DNA of 9,901 nt from Pseudomonadota bacterium. GTDB taxonomy: Bacteria; Pseudomonadota; Alphaproteobacteria; Sphingomonadales; Sphingomonadaceae. Positions 1-6,080 of this stretch are shown piece by piece. The stretch covers positions 1-9,901 of the forward strand of contig JAEWKG010000255.1 of the NCBI GenBank assembly GCA_023386135.1. The letters run 5' to 3'. Positions within the stretch are counted from its first letter, which is position 1, and each line of letters begins with the position of its first letter. A model generated the notes under the pieces. That model was not told the DNA's origin. It made no database searches and saw nothing but the letters and a program-made list of their open reading frames with translations. The position numbers were made by a program, and so were the translations under genes.

Positions 1-1
1 G

Positions 2-613
2 ATCACCGCGGTCGCGGGCGACGAGGAGGAAGTCGACAAGAGCGTGGAGCTCGGCAGGACCGTCGCCACCGAGGCGCTGGTCCGTTCGGGCGCGGCCGGG
101 CGCATGCTCGGGGGCGTGCCCTTCGCCGGCGCCGCGCTCGGCATGTTCGGTGGGCTGGGCGGCAAGAAAAAGACCGTCGCCGCCGGCTTGCGGGTGGTCA
201 GCCCGGCGACCGGCCAGGCACTCGCTTCGGGCACCGGCACCGTCAAGAAGAGCAGCCTCACCTGGGGCGGCGGCGGCGGCTGGGCAACCACCGCGGCGGG
301 CGCCGCCGGCTACCAGTCGAGCAAGGACGGCCAGATGTTGACCGAGGCGTTCATCCTCGCTTTCAACCAGCTGGTGGCGCAGAAGGCCGCGCTCGACGCT
401 GCCCCGGCCATGACCATGACGCCCGCGACACCGGGCGCGACGGCGGCGGTCGATACCAACATCTTCGCGTCCGCCAGCAAGACCTCCGCGGCCGTCCGCG
501 CGGTGCGCGCGGGTACCGCGCTCAATCCGACCGGCAAGCGCGACGGCCTGTTCGTCGAGGTGACGGACAACTACGGCACATCGGGCTGGGTTTCGGTCGA
601 AGACCTCAAGTAG
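2..613 (+). CDS. CsgG-like envelope protein with C-terminal SH3-like domain (5' partial)
   Basis: The reading frame is open to the left edge of the window, so the gene starts upstream; the GTG at 44 is only an internal candidate. 203 residues are visible. Numbered from that GTG, residues about 46-66 include VVSPATGQALASGTGTV, followed by a glycine-rich stretch (75-79) and the segment MLTEAFILAFNQLV near 98-111. This resembles the end of CsgG-type lipoprotein domains, where a strand describing a 'TGxxLAS' turn is followed by a helix at the domain end. After an Ala/Thr/Pro linker (about 118-136), residues 137-189 look like a bacterial SH3 domain, with alternating hydrophobic strands ending in GWVSVEDL. 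CsgG-family proteins work at the outer membrane in secretion or envelope assembly; SH3 domains there usually bind peptidoglycan or protein. The signal peptide and lipobox would lie outside the window. The SH3-like end is the firmer half; the CsgG assignment is tentative. Confidence 0.6.
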   Translation: MTAVAGDEEEVDKSVELGRTVATEALVRSGAAGRMLGGVPFAGAALGMFGGLGGKKKTVAAGLRVVSPATGQALASGTGTVKKSSLTWGGGGGWATTAAGAAGYQSSKDGQMLTEAFILAFNQLVAQKAALDAAPAMTMTPATPGATAAVDTNIFASASKTSAAVRAVRAGTALNPTGKRDGLFVEVTDNYGTSGWVSVEDLK

Positions 614-1520
614 GCGGCGCGGCGGTCCCAATTGATGGTGCCGCAGGGTGGCTGCCGGGGCGGTCGAGCGTCTGCGCGGGCGAGCCCCAAGTCTTCGCCC
701 GCTGCGCCATGAAGGCCGACAGGATCGGATGCGGCAGCGCGGCGTAATCGCTCGGCCCCATGCCCATGAAGGCGTGGAAGTCGCGGTTGAAATGCGCCTG
801 GTCGGTGTAGAGCTCGTCGATCGCGGGCGACCAGCGGCCCATCCCGCCGAGCATCCACGCCGCCAGGCTGCGCATGAAGCGCTGGCGGCGTAGGAGTAGT
901 TTGGGCGGGAAGCCGAAGTGCCGCCGGCAAATCCGCTCCAGCGCGCGCACCGATAGCCCGGCCCGGTGCGCGAACTCTTCGACACTCGCGAGGCCCAACT
1001 CGACCATCGCCGCGTGGACCGCGCGGATGCGCTCGCAATCGCGCGCGGGCGCATCGAGCGAGCGCAGCACCCCGACGATCCGTGCATATTCGGCGTCGTC
1101 ATCGGGCGCGCCCGAGAACGCCCCGGTCAAACCGCCGAAGCGCGCGAAATCGGGATGCCGCTCGGCGTCGGCGAGCATGTTGGCGTATTGCGATGCAGGC
1201 CGCCGCACGAGGCGCGCCCAACCGAGCGGCAGCAGGCCGATGCCCCACATGCGCGTCGCGCCCAGATCGAACCGGGTCGCCAGCGCGCTCGGGCCGGTGA
1301 CGGTGAAGCGGGCGTCGTCGACCGGCTCGCCGCCGGCCACCTGGGCGGACGGCAGGTTGCCCGAGAATATTCGCAGGTTGGCCCATTCGGGCTGCAGCCA
1401 GTCTTCGACGCGGCCGCCTTCGTCGACCGCGAATTCGAGCCGGTAGATACTGGTCAGGCAATCGGCAAATTCAGGGGGCGGCGCATAGAAGCGCACATCG
1501 ATCCGGCAATCGTGCGTCAT
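606..1520 (-). CDS. AraC-family transcriptional regulator (paralog 1)
   Basis: A 304-residue DNA-binding regulator. The C-terminal half carries the double helix-turn-helix of AraC/XylS proteins: first HTH about residues 178-200 (SVEEFAHRAGLSVRALERIC), then the family signature FGFPPKLLLRRQRF at 202-215, and the second HTH about 229-258, ending in the usual DQAHFNRDFHAFMGMGPSDY pattern. The N-terminal 150 residues form a sensor-like domain with a conserved WLQPEWANLR stretch at 41-50; I cannot name its ligand. The ATG at 1518-1520 is preceded on the minus strand by AAGGGG at rather long spacing (about 12 nt). Its last 8 bp overlap the end of the convergent upstream gene. It is a paralog of the next gene: within the segment starting at the end of HTH1, 22 of 25 residues match. 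Both proteins also share PHPIL after the second HTH. A 15-bp element common to both genes lies 58 bp before its start. Confidence 0.9.
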   Translation of the reverse strand: MTHDCRIDVRFYAPPPEFADCLTSIYRLEFAVDEGGRVEDWLQPEWANLRIFSGNLPSAQVAGGEPVDDARFTVTGPSALATRFDLGATRMWGIGLLPLGWARLVRRPASQYANMLADAERHPDFARFGGLTGAFSGAPDDDAEYARIVGVLRSLDAPARDCERIRAVHAAMVELGLASVEEFAHRAGLSVRALERICRRHFGFPPKLLLRRQRFMRSLAAWMLGGMGRWSPAIDELYTDQAHFNRDFHAFMGMGPSDYAALPHPILSAFMAQRAKTWGSPAQTLDRPGSHPAAPSIGTAAPPT

Positions 1521-1659
1521 CGCGATCCGGCGCCCCTTGGTCTCGGGCGCAGTGCCCGATCTGCCTGCGTTCAGGCTATGTCGCGACCCGAAGAGCTCTG
1601 TCGGCTCCGTGCTTGTATATACGCGACACTATGAGGCGCGAACCCGGCTGGCAATAGCC
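1521..1659. other. Intergenic region between the two AraC genes
   Basis: 139 bp with the shared 15-mer and inverted CGCGACA pair described separately. No convincing terminator for the upstream AraC gene is visible; only weak 4-bp stems occur near 1645-1660. Confidence 0.5.
1579..1628 (-). promoter_or_regulatory. Candidate operator/promoter region of AraC paralog 1
   Basis: The element TGTCGCGACCCGAAG (plus strand, 1579-1593) occurs identically before the second AraC gene. Here it is paired with an inverted copy of its first seven bases: TGTCGCG at 1579-1585 and CGCGACA at 1622-1628, 43 bp apart, about four helical turns. Between them lies CTTGTAT (1612-1618), on the minus strand ATACAAG, also shared with the other gene. 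The arrangement suggests a protein-binding site around a promoter, but no confident -35/-10 pair can be assigned. Confidence 0.4.
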
Positions 1660-2544
1660 CTAGCGATAGCGTGCGATGGTCGGCAGATCGAGCGGCTCGG
1701 CCGCGCCCTGGTCGGCCATGCGTTGGCGCATGATAGGCTCGAGTATCGGGTGCGGCAGGCGCCCGTATTCGGTCGGGCTCAAACCCATGAAAGCGCGGAA
1801 TTCGCGCACGAACTGCGCCTGGTCATGGTACTGGCTGTCGAGCGCGTCGATCCAGCTCAGCGTAGGATCGAGCATGTATTGCGCCAGGCTGCGCAGGAAC
1901 CGCTGGCGTCGCAGCAGCAGCTTGGGCGTGAAGCCGAAATGGCGCCGGCACAGTCGTTCGAGCGACTTGATCGACAGGCCAAGCCGGTACTGAAGCGTAG
2001 TCACCTCTCCTATCGCGGGATCGCGCATCGCGGCCTGGCAGGCGACGATCTCCGCCTCTCGCGGAACCAGGCGACCGGCATGGCGCATCAGGTGCGTGTC
2101 AATGAGCGCCGCCTTGTCGTCGATCGTGCCATCGCATGCCTCGATCTGCGGCAGGATGTCCGCGAACAGCGCGAAGCACGGGTGCGTGCTGCCGTCGACG
2201 GTGGTGTTGGCAAGCGCGCTCGCGTCGCCGATAGCAAACTTGGCCCATCCGGCGGGTTGCAGGCCCAAACCCCAAACGCGGCTCGTGCGCACGCCGAAGC
2301 GAATCGACTGGCTGGTCGGGCCGTTGGCGACAAAGGGCCATTGCGGGGCCAGCTCGCCCGGTCCGACGCTCGCGATCGGCGGCGGACCCTCGGTGAACCG
2401 CAGCGCCGCCCACTCGGGGTGCAAATAGTCGGTCACCAGTCCGTCGCCGGCGTCGATCTCGGTCAGATAGAGGGCGGTGAAATAGCGTTCGAGCGGTTCC
2501 GACAGGCGGAAGAAGCGGACGGAGATCTGGGCTGCGGCCTGCAT
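1660..2544 (-). CDS. AraC-family transcriptional regulator (paralog 2)
   Basis: A regulator of 294 residues when started at the ATG at 2542-2544. That start is chosen because AAAGGACAGG lies 11 nt before it and because the alignment with the neighbouring paralog begins there (VRFF against VRFY). The frame stays open 45 codons further upstream, but that stretch would cross the rplT terminator. The N-terminal domain contains YLHPEWAALRF, matching the paralog's WLQPEWANLRIF. The first HTH is about residues 182-203 (LGLSIKSLERLC), followed by FGFTPKLLLRRQRFLRSLA, and the second HTH about 236-260 (DQAQFVREFRAFMGLSPTEY). It lies 139 bp upstream of its paralog on the same strand, and that gap has its own candidate promoter, so the two may be separate units arising from tandem duplication. 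Ligand and target genes cannot be read from the sequence. Autoregulation is possible, given the shared upstream element. Confidence 0.9.
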   Translation of the reverse strand: MQAAAQISVRFFRLSEPLERYFTALYLTEIDAGDGLVTDYLHPEWAALRFTEGPPPIASVGPGELAPQWPFVANGPTSQSIRFGVRTSRVWGLGLQPAGWAKFAIGDASALANTTVDGSTHPCFALFADILPQIEACDGTIDDKAALIDTHLMRHAGRLVPREAEIVACQAAMRDPAIGEVTTLQYRLGLSIKSLERLCRRHFGFTPKLLLRRQRFLRSLAQYMLDPTLSWIDALDSQYHDQAQFVREFRAFMGLSPTEYGRLPHPILEPIMRQRMADQGAAEPLDLPTIARYR

Positions 2545-2572
2545 CAGCTGAACGGCCTGTCCTTTTGCGGAG

Positions 2573-2599
2573 TGTCGCGACCCGAAGGACTTCTTGTAT
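2573..2599 (-). promoter_or_regulatory. Candidate operator/promoter of AraC paralog 2
   Basis: The same 15-mer as before the other AraC gene, TGTCGCGACCCGAAG, is at 2573-2587, only 28 bp before the start codon. CTTGTAT (ATACAAG on the minus strand) follows at 2593-2599, 5 bp away rather than 18 bp as in the other copy. TGTCGCGAC is one base short of a perfect palindrome (TGTCGCGACA). A binding site for one or both AraC proteins is the simplest reading, but this is inferred from sharing alone. Confidence 0.4.
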
Positions 2600-2642
2600 G
2601 TTTTGGACGGTAACGATCTTCGCCCGTCCGTCAAGCGCCACG

Positions 2643-2677
2643 AAAAAGGGCGCCGCGAGCCCAAGCCCGCGGCGCCC
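2643..2677 (-). terminator. Rho-independent terminator of rpmI-rplT
   Basis: A perfect 10-bp stem, GGGCGCCGCG (2648-2657) with CGCGGCGCCC (2668-2677), encloses a 10-nt loop. On the minus strand it is followed at once by five T residues (2647-2643). It starts 23 bp after the rplT stop codon, so it closes the ribosomal protein operon and separates it from the AraC gene downstream. Confidence 0.88.
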
Positions 2678-2699
2678 AATTCTGTCGGCTACGCCGCGC

Positions 2700-3059
2700 T
2701 TACGCGGGCAACGCGGCCTTGGCCTGCGCGATGATGGCGGTGAAGGCACCGCCCTCGTTCATCGCGAGATCGGCCATGACCTTGCGGTCGAGTTCGATGC
2801 CCGACAACTTCACGCCGTGCATGAACTGCGAATAGGTCAGCCCTTCGGCGCGGACCGCGGCGTTGATCCGCTGGATCCACAGCGCGCGGAAGCTCCGCTT
2901 CTTAACCTTGCGGTCGCGGTAGGCGTACTGCCCGGCCTTCTCGACCGCCTGGCGGGCGACGCGAATGGTGTTCTTGCGGCGACCGCGATAGCCCTTGGCC
3001 TGGTCGAGGATCCGCTTGTGCTTGGCACGCGTGGTGGTGCCGCGTTTGATACGAGCCAT
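2700..3059 (-). CDS. rplT: 50S ribosomal protein L20
   Basis: A 119-residue protein, the normal length for bL20. It begins MARIKRGTTTRAKHKRILDQ and continues with GYRGRRKNTIRVA and RDRKVKKRSFRALWIQRINA, all diagnostic of the family. The basic N-terminal extension reaches into 23S rRNA and the globular C-terminal half (from about residue 60) binds the rRNA surface; L20 is needed early in assembly of the large subunit. In several bacteria L20 also represses its own operon by binding the leader mRNA. GGGAG (minus strand of 3069-3073) lies 9 nt before the ATG and directly after the rpmI stop, so the two genes are 14 bp apart and surely cotranscribed. A strong terminator follows. infC is not adjacent, unlike the E. 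coli arrangement, and neither is pheST. Confidence 0.98.
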   Translation of the reverse strand: MARIKRGTTTRAKHKRILDQAKGYRGRRKNTIRVARQAVEKAGQYAYRDRKVKKRSFRALWIQRINAAVRAEGLTYSQFMHGVKLSGIELDRKVMADLAMNEGGAFTAIIAQAKAALPA

Positions 3060-3073
3060 CTGTCAGTACTCCC

Positions 3074-3277
3074 TCAATCGAGCCCGTAGGGCGCCCACTT
3101 CTTGATCGTACGCGCGTCGGCGTCGGCGATCACGGAGGTGCCGCGGTTCTGGCGGATGTACTTGGCATTGTGGCTGATCAGGCGGTGGCGTTTGCCGGCG
3201 ACACCATGCTTGACCTTGCCGGTGGCGGTGAGCTTGAAGCGCTTCTTCACGCCGCTCTTGGTCTTCAGCTTGGGCAT
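3074..3277 (-). CDS. rpmI: 50S ribosomal protein L35
   Basis: A 67-residue basic protein beginning MPKLKTKSGVKKRFKLTATG and containing KHGVAGKRHRLISHNAKYIRQ, the standard bL35 pattern and length. It is a small component of the large ribosomal subunit. The ATG at 3275-3277 has an excellent ribosome-binding site, AAAGGAGA about 7 nt upstream. It is the first gene of the rpmI-rplT operon. Its upstream region of nearly 190 bp is shared with a divergent membrane protein gene and contains short hairpins in the leader. Confidence 0.98.
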   Translation of the reverse strand: MPKLKTKSGVKKRFKLTATGKVKHGVAGKRHRLISHNAKYIRQNRGTSVIADADARTIKKWAPYGLD

Positions 3278-3299
3278 TTTCGTCTCCTTTCGGGGACAC

Positions 3300-3333
3300 G
3301 CTGGAGCCAGCCCTGGCAGCCCTGTTGGCCAGG
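3300..3333 (-). promoter_or_regulatory. Possible structured leader of rpmI-rplT mRNA
   Basis: On the minus strand just ahead of the rpmI ribosome-binding site are two short adjacent hairpins: GCTGG/CCAGC within 3300-3311 and CCTGGC/GCCAGG pairing 3312-3317 with 3328-3333 across a 10-nt loop. L20 or another ribosomal protein often controls this operon through leader RNA, but these helices are short and may be chance in GC-rich DNA. Confidence 0.25.
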
Positions 3334-3464
3334 CCGGCGGTGAATCACGTGTCGGTGAAGGGGGCGCCCCTAGGCGGACGAGGACGAAAAGGCAAGCATC
3401 GTCTCACCCTTGCCAGGCGCACCCATTTGCCGGAGGCTGATCAAACAGGACGGAAGGGCCGCAA

Positions 3465-4061
3465 ATGAATCTAGCTGCATCGCTCAAGCATTGCCTGCGC
3501 AACTTGGCCCGCTTCGACGGCCGGGACGCCCCGGGTCAGTTCTGGCCCTATACTCTAATCCTCATCGGCGGAGTGGTCGTCAGCTGGATGGTATTCATGG
3601 TCGGGGCGATGTCGCAAGCCTTCGAGCGCATGCAGCGCTTTGCTGAGGAGCATCCCGATCAGGCGACGGTTACGCGCGGGCCAGGCAGCTATTCGATCCA
3701 GATCGAGGGGCACCACCCCGAATTGATGCCCGACATGACGCCCATGATCGGCGTGATGGCGGTGATCGTGTCGGTGTTCGTGATCCTGGTCGCGGCGGCG
3801 GTTGTCCGTCGCCTGCATGATAGCGACATGCGCGGTTGGCCCGCACTCGTGCCGCTGGCCCTGCTGGCGTCGGGACTGGCGATGATGGCGCGAATGTTCG
3901 GTTCGTTCGGAAGGGTAGAAGGTCCGGACATGTCGCTCTTCATGTGGGCCTTCGCCAACAACATCGTCTACCTCGCGAGTCTCGGCTGGCTGATCTATCT
4001 CCTGGCTCGGCGCGGCACGCCGACAGACAATCGGTTCGGGCCACCGCCTGCCACTGCTTAA
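3465..4061 (+). CDS. DUF805 family inner-membrane protein
   Basis: A 198-residue membrane protein. It opens with the DUF805 pattern LARFDGRDAPGQFWPY (14-29), contains the family signature RRLHDSDMRGWPAL (115-128), and ends with the NRFGPPP tail (189-195). Four hydrophobic segments are visible at about 28-50, 94-114, 126-143 and 158-181. The loop between the first two (about 51-92) is long and rich in charged residues and histidine (EGHHPELMPDM) and is probably external; DUF805 proteins are often shorter here. The family has no settled biochemical role. GGAAGGG at 3452-3458 gives a good ribosome-binding site for the ATG. The gene is divergent from rpmI. Its stop codon shares the palindrome TTAA (4058-4061) with the stop of the convergent gene that follows. 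Confidence 0.9.
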   Translation: MNLAASLKHCLRNLARFDGRDAPGQFWPYTLILIGGVVVSWMVFMVGAMSQAFERMQRFAEEHPDQATVTRGPGSYSIQIEGHHPELMPDMTPMIGVMAVIVSVFVILVAAAVVRRLHDSDMRGWPALVPLALLASGLAMMARMFGSFGRVEGPDMSLFMWAFANNIVYLASLGWLIYLLARRGTPTDNRFGPPPATA

Positions 4062-6046
4062 CCAGGCGCGCGCCGCCGGTCGCGCCAGCGTTCGGAGCCC
4101 CAGCGCGCGACCACCGCATCGACGCGCGCCCTGTCCGCCGGCCCGAGCGAGGCATAGGTCGCGCAGCGATCCTGCTCGCGGAAGCAGGCTTCGCCCGTAT
4201 CGAGGCGCAGGCTGGTGAGTTCGCCGTTCGCCCCCGCCAGGCCGATTGCGGTGGGGGTATCGAGCGGCCCGATGTGCATGAACGGCGGCACGGTTACCTT
4301 GGGCGGCGGCGCGCCGCGGATCGCGGCGACGAGGATGGCGCGGTAGTCGGCAAGGCCGATCGGCGCGGGCGGGAGCATGTGCGGGCGGCTCGCCACCAGC
4401 AGGGTCTGGAACTGCTGCGGGTCGATCACATGGCCGTGACCGAGGAACCCGCCTTCGAACAGCTCCTCGCCGTGGTCGCCGCTGACCACCAGGATCGTAT
4501 CGTCCCACACGCCCTTGGCCTTCAATCGCGCGACGACCTCGCCGAGCCAGTGGTCGGCATTGGCGACCGCGTTCCAATAGGTCTCGCGCACGCGGGCCGC
4601 GTTGGCGGCGTCGATCTCGCCGCGTGGGAGCGGGTGGTCGGTCATGCGATGCGCGACGCCGGGGTGGTCGTACGGGAAGTGCGCCGACTGGAAGTTGAAA
4701 TACGCAAAGTGCGGCAGCGTGTGCCAATCCTCGGCGCCCAATGTGCGGTCGAACGCGGCGAGGAGGTGGCTCTCGTCCACCAGCAGGCTGCCCTCGGCGG
4801 CGAAGTCGAACGCGCGCTTGTCGCGCAAGGTCTCGGCGTCGACGTAGACGTCGGCGCTCGCCCTGGTGCCGACCACGTCGGACATGCCGCCGAAGTTCTC
4901 CGGCTGGCCCGAGAACACGCCGATGCGGTAGCCGCTGGCCTTGAGATCGCGCAACAATGACGGGTCGCCCACGCGCGGGGCGAGCTGGCCGGAGAACAGC
5001 GACTTCAGGCTCTCGGTGGTGAAGCCGACGTGGCTGTAGGCGGGCCGCGCGACGCTGCCGGCTGCCGCGAGCGCCTCGAGGTTGGGCGCGACGGGCTTGC
5101 CGTTCACCCGCTTGCCTAGGACATCGCCGCGGGTGGATTCGAACACCACCACCACCACGTTGGGCCGCTCGCCGGTGAACACCTGCGGCCCGAGCGGCGT
5201 GGTCAGCGGCACCAGCTTGAGATCGCCGCCGTAGCCGTCCTCGTCGATCCCGTTGCCCGGAATGTCGAGCGCGAGCGGGTGGCGCGCGGCATCGAACGGC
5301 GCGGCATCGTGCTGCACCCCGAACAGGCCGTAGCCGTCGCGGTCGAAGTCGGTTGCAAGATCGAGCGAGCGCGACAGCGCGTCCCACGCGAGCGTGCGAT
5401 TGAGGGCGTACGCCGCGTCGCCGCCGGTGCGCGGGATGGCAAAGGCGAGCGCGAGAAATACGGCGACTATTGGCAGCCACAGCGACCGTCGCGGCGGCAC
5501 CGCGCTCGGCAGGTTTCGCGGCAAGATGCGCGCGAGATTGTGCCACGCCAGCCACGCCGCCGCTACCAGCGCAGCCAGCGCGAGCAGGCCGACGCCGATC
5601 TCGTTCATCCCGAATAGCGCCGCGTCAACGAGGCTGCCGCCGCCGAGTTGCTTCAGGAGCGCGAAGCTCATCGCGTCGCTGAAATAGGAGGCGAGCTGGT
5701 ACTGCGCCGCCAGTACGCCGAGGAACAGCGCGCCGTTGAGACAAGCGAACACGAACGCCGCCGCCCACCCTGGCCGACCGCGCGTCAGCCGCACCGCCAG
5801 CGCCCACCCGGCCACGCCGAGCAGCGCCTGCGCGCTCGCATAGCCGGCGAGGAACAGCACCCGCTCGGGCAGGGTATCGACCGCGCGGCTCATCCCGAAG
5901 CCGCCGGTGAACAGCCCGAACTTGCGGTCGGCGAGCAGCAGCTCGATCAGCGACACCGCCAGCACCACGCCGACCGGCGCCAGCGCGAGCAGGCGCGCCC
6001 AGCCGATGCGGGCCGTACGCGGAGGCGGAAGGGCGCTGGTCGCCAT
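4058..6046 (-). CDS. LtaS-like sulfatase-superfamily membrane transferase/hydrolase
   Basis: 662 residues. About five membrane helices (roughly 19-39, 62-88, 94-115, 150-168, 188-205) precede a large catalytic domain of the alkaline phosphatase superfamily. Likely active-site residues, placed by motif and spacing against staphylococcal LtaS (E255, T300, H416, D475, H476), are E303 in VVVVVFESTRGD, T343 (or T344) in VGFTTESLKSLFSG, H456 in SAHFPYDH, and D524-H525 in VSGDHGEE. HGH at 537-539 is a further typical metal-ligand region. Thr rather than Cys/Ser as nucleophile favours a phosphoglycerol- or phosphoethanolamine-type transferase over a true sulfatase; the substrate is unknown. Between membrane part and catalytic domain, residues 233-275 form a MopE-like putative metal-binding motif. 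AGGA lies about 8 nt before the ATG. It follows the hisN-like gene by 34 bp and is probably the last gene of the prs operon. Confidence 0.87.
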   Translation of the reverse strand: MATSALPPPRTARIGWARLLALAPVGVVLAVSLIELLLADRKFGLFTGGFGMSRAVDTLPERVLFLAGYASAQALLGVAGWALAVRLTRGRPGWAAAFVFACLNGALFLGVLAAQYQLASYFSDAMSFALLKQLGGGSLVDAALFGMNEIGVGLLALAALVAAAWLAWHNLARILPRNLPSAVPPRRSLWLPIVAVFLALAFAIPRTGGDAAYALNRTLAWDALSRSLDLATDFDRDGYGLFGVQHDAAPFDAARHPLALDIPGNGIDEDGYGGDLKLVPLTTPLGPQVFTGERPNVVVVVFESTRGDVLGKRVNGKPVAPNLEALAAAGSVARPAYSHVGFTTESLKSLFSGQLAPRVGDPSLLRDLKASGYRIGVFSGQPENFGGMSDVVGTRASADVYVDAETLRDKRAFDFAAEGSLLVDESHLLAAFDRTLGAEDWHTLPHFAYFNFQSAHFPYDHPGVAHRMTDHPLPRGEIDAANAARVRETYWNAVANADHWLGEVVARLKAKGVWDDTILVVSGDHGEELFEGGFLGHGHVIDPQQFQTLLVASRPHMLPPAPIGLADYRAILVAAIRGAPPPKVTVPPFMHIGPLDTPTAIGLAGANGELTSLRLDTGEACFREQDRCATYASLGPADRARVDAVVARWGSERWRDRRRAPG
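5222..5350 (-). other. MopE-like putative metal-binding motif within the LtaS-like protein
   Basis: Residues 233-275 read DFDRDGYG, then about 21 residues, then DIPGNGIDEDGYGGD. This is the pattern DxDxDGxG...IPGNGIDEDxxGGD of MopE-type (putative metal-binding) repeats, which occur in many secreted and surface proteins. The usual cysteine in GIDxDC is glycine here. It sits just outside the last membrane helix, immediately before the catalytic domain. Confidence 0.65.
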
Positions 6047-6080
6047 GCGCGCGTCCTAGCGCGCGCGGCTTAGGATTCGC

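Noticed and set aside
1537..2613. Plus-strand open frame of 358 codons
   Set aside because: Antisense to the clear AraC paralog 2; no domain and no ribosome-binding site.
2545..2679. N-terminal extension of AraC paralog 2 by 45 residues
   Set aside because: It would run through the candidate operator and the rplT terminator, and the paralog has no such extension.
3361..3370. Palindrome GGGGCGCCCC upstream of rpmI
   Set aside because: Too short and no T run, so not a terminator; could be a binding site but nothing else supports it.
3555..5555. Minus-strand open frame of 666 codons
   Set aside because: It overlaps the LtaS-like gene in another frame and is arginine/alanine-rich without recognisable motifs; a product of high GC content.
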